This document shows, in pieces, positions 5,174 to 5,607 of a stretch of DNA of 5,607 bases. The stretch comes from an uncultured euryarchaeote (GTDB lineage Archaea; Thermoplasmatota; Poseidoniia; Poseidoniales; Poseidoniaceae): the NCBI GenBank assembly GCA_937897005.1, contig CALCOQ010000211.1, positions 1-5,607 on the forward strand. The letters run 5' to 3'. A model generated the notes under the pieces. That model saw only the letters and a program-made list of their open reading frames with translations, ran no database searches and was not told the origin of the DNA. The position numbers were made by a program, and so were the translations under genes. Each line of letters starts with the position of its first letter. Positions within the stretch are counted from its first letter, which is position 1.

Positions 5174-5602
5174 ATGTCACGGCGGATGCGAAAGATTCTC
5201 CGCCAGATTCACAAATCCACCACTCATTACAAACTTCAAGAGATTGCAAGCAACATTCAGGCCGAGGTAGATAGTCGCCATCTGACATACGATGATGCCC
5301 TCACCTTGGGCAATCAGATCCAGGCCAAAGCGGATATGATTCCGGGGGATACAATAGTCTACGCCATCAGTGATAGAGATGCATATCGAAAGACCTTGGA
5401 GTTGTATCTGAAGGATGGCATCCTGACCAGAACCGAGCAATTATTGCTTTGGGAAGAGCGCAGAAGACTTGGTATTCCTGATTCAACCCACGATACTTTG
5501 CTGAATCAACTGTTGGCGCAATGGAAGAGGCAGGGCAAGAAGGTGGATGTCCAGAGGTTCACCATGCCAAGCAAGAAGGAGGGTACAGCAGATGAGAGCT
5601 GA
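5174..5602 (+). CDS. Small helical protein with TerB/EF-hand-like C-terminal half, function unknown
   Basis: From ATG 5174 the protein has 142 residues. It starts with a basic helix (MSRRMRKILRQIHK), continues with a helical region ending in SRHLTYDDALTLGNQIQAK (34-52), and then has residues about 69-117 reading YRKTLELYLKDGILTRTEQ and EERRRLGIPDSTHDTLL. The pattern Y-x3-L-x4-x-DG-h-h-T-x2-E, then LGI and a further helix, resembles TerB-like or degenerate EF-hand helical modules. The earlier HLTYDDAL segment looks like a shorter version of the same turn. The C-terminus is Lys-rich and polar. There is no signal peptide, membrane helix or cysteine. Starts at 5159 or 5069 are in frame but less likely: the latter would run coding sequence through the dyad region. 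It is divergent from the peroxiredoxin operon; only five bases follow its stop. I do not recognise the family with confidence. Confidence 0.7.
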   Translation: MSRRMRKILRQIHKSTTHYKLQEIASNIQAEVDSRHLTYDDALTLGNQIQAKADMIPGDTIVYAISDRDAYRKTLELYLKDGILTRTEQLLLWEERRRLGIPDSTHDTLLNQLLAQWKRQGKKVDVQRFTMPSKKEGTADES

Positions 5603-5607
5603 AAACA

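Noticed and set aside
1..5607. Mobile element, CRISPR array or defence island
   Set aside because: No transposase, integrase, terminal repeats, regular spacer array or nuclease-like gene is seen on either strand.

Overview
The window carries seven genes tightly packed on both strands. Six appear complete and one runs off the left edge. Base composition is balanced and intergenic gaps are very short. Several starts have GGAGG- or GGTG-type ribosome binding sites matching an archaeal-style anti-SD, and T/A-rich TATA-like stretches lie at about the right distance from some starts. A fused aconitase X, small zinc-binding and membrane-anchored proteins with proline-rich linkers, and a Bcp peroxiredoxin together suggest a planktonic archaeon, possibly Marine Group II (Poseidoniales). 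This assignment is inferred from style; there is no RNA gene or taxonomic marker here.

Left part (1-3228). A partial minus-strand gene (1 to 376 or 382) encodes a Cys-rich N-terminus, a repeated Pro/Glu linker and a membrane helix; its C-terminus lies outside the window. It is divergent from a two-gene plus-strand unit: an aconitase X with catalytic and swivel domains in one chain (about 445-2211), then, 24 bases later, an extended short-chain dehydrogenase/reductase of the sugar-nucleotide epimerase/dehydratase type (2236-3228).

Middle part (3218-5011). Three minus-strand genes form an overlapping operon, transcribed from right to left: Bcp-type peroxiredoxin, left-handed beta-helix acyltransferase, and a flavin-reductase-like split-barrel protein with an unrecognised N-terminal module. 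Junctions overlap by 4 and 8 bases. The last gene overlaps the SDR gene tail-to-tail by 11 bases, leaving no intergenic space for a terminator.

Right part (5012-5607). A 147-162 base divergent intergenic region is rich in dyad symmetry: two overlapping ATGCAT palindromes, and a long imperfect inverted repeat centred on AATCCCGCGGGATT. It leads into a plus-strand gene for a small, helical, basic protein with a TerB/EF-hand-like C-terminal half.

How the genes work together is only partly readable. The SDR and the beta-helix acyltransferase both resemble enzymes that modify nucleotide sugars for surface glycans. The peroxiredoxin and flavin-binding protein are both redox proteins. Aconitase X in archaea is known as phosphomevalonate dehydratase of isoprenoid synthesis, but nothing adjacent confirms that substrate. 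I see no mobile element, CRISPR array, tRNA or rRNA. The best leads for something undescribed are the flavoprotein's N-terminal module, the dyad-rich control region at 5067-5159, and the anchored Cys-rich protein at the left edge.
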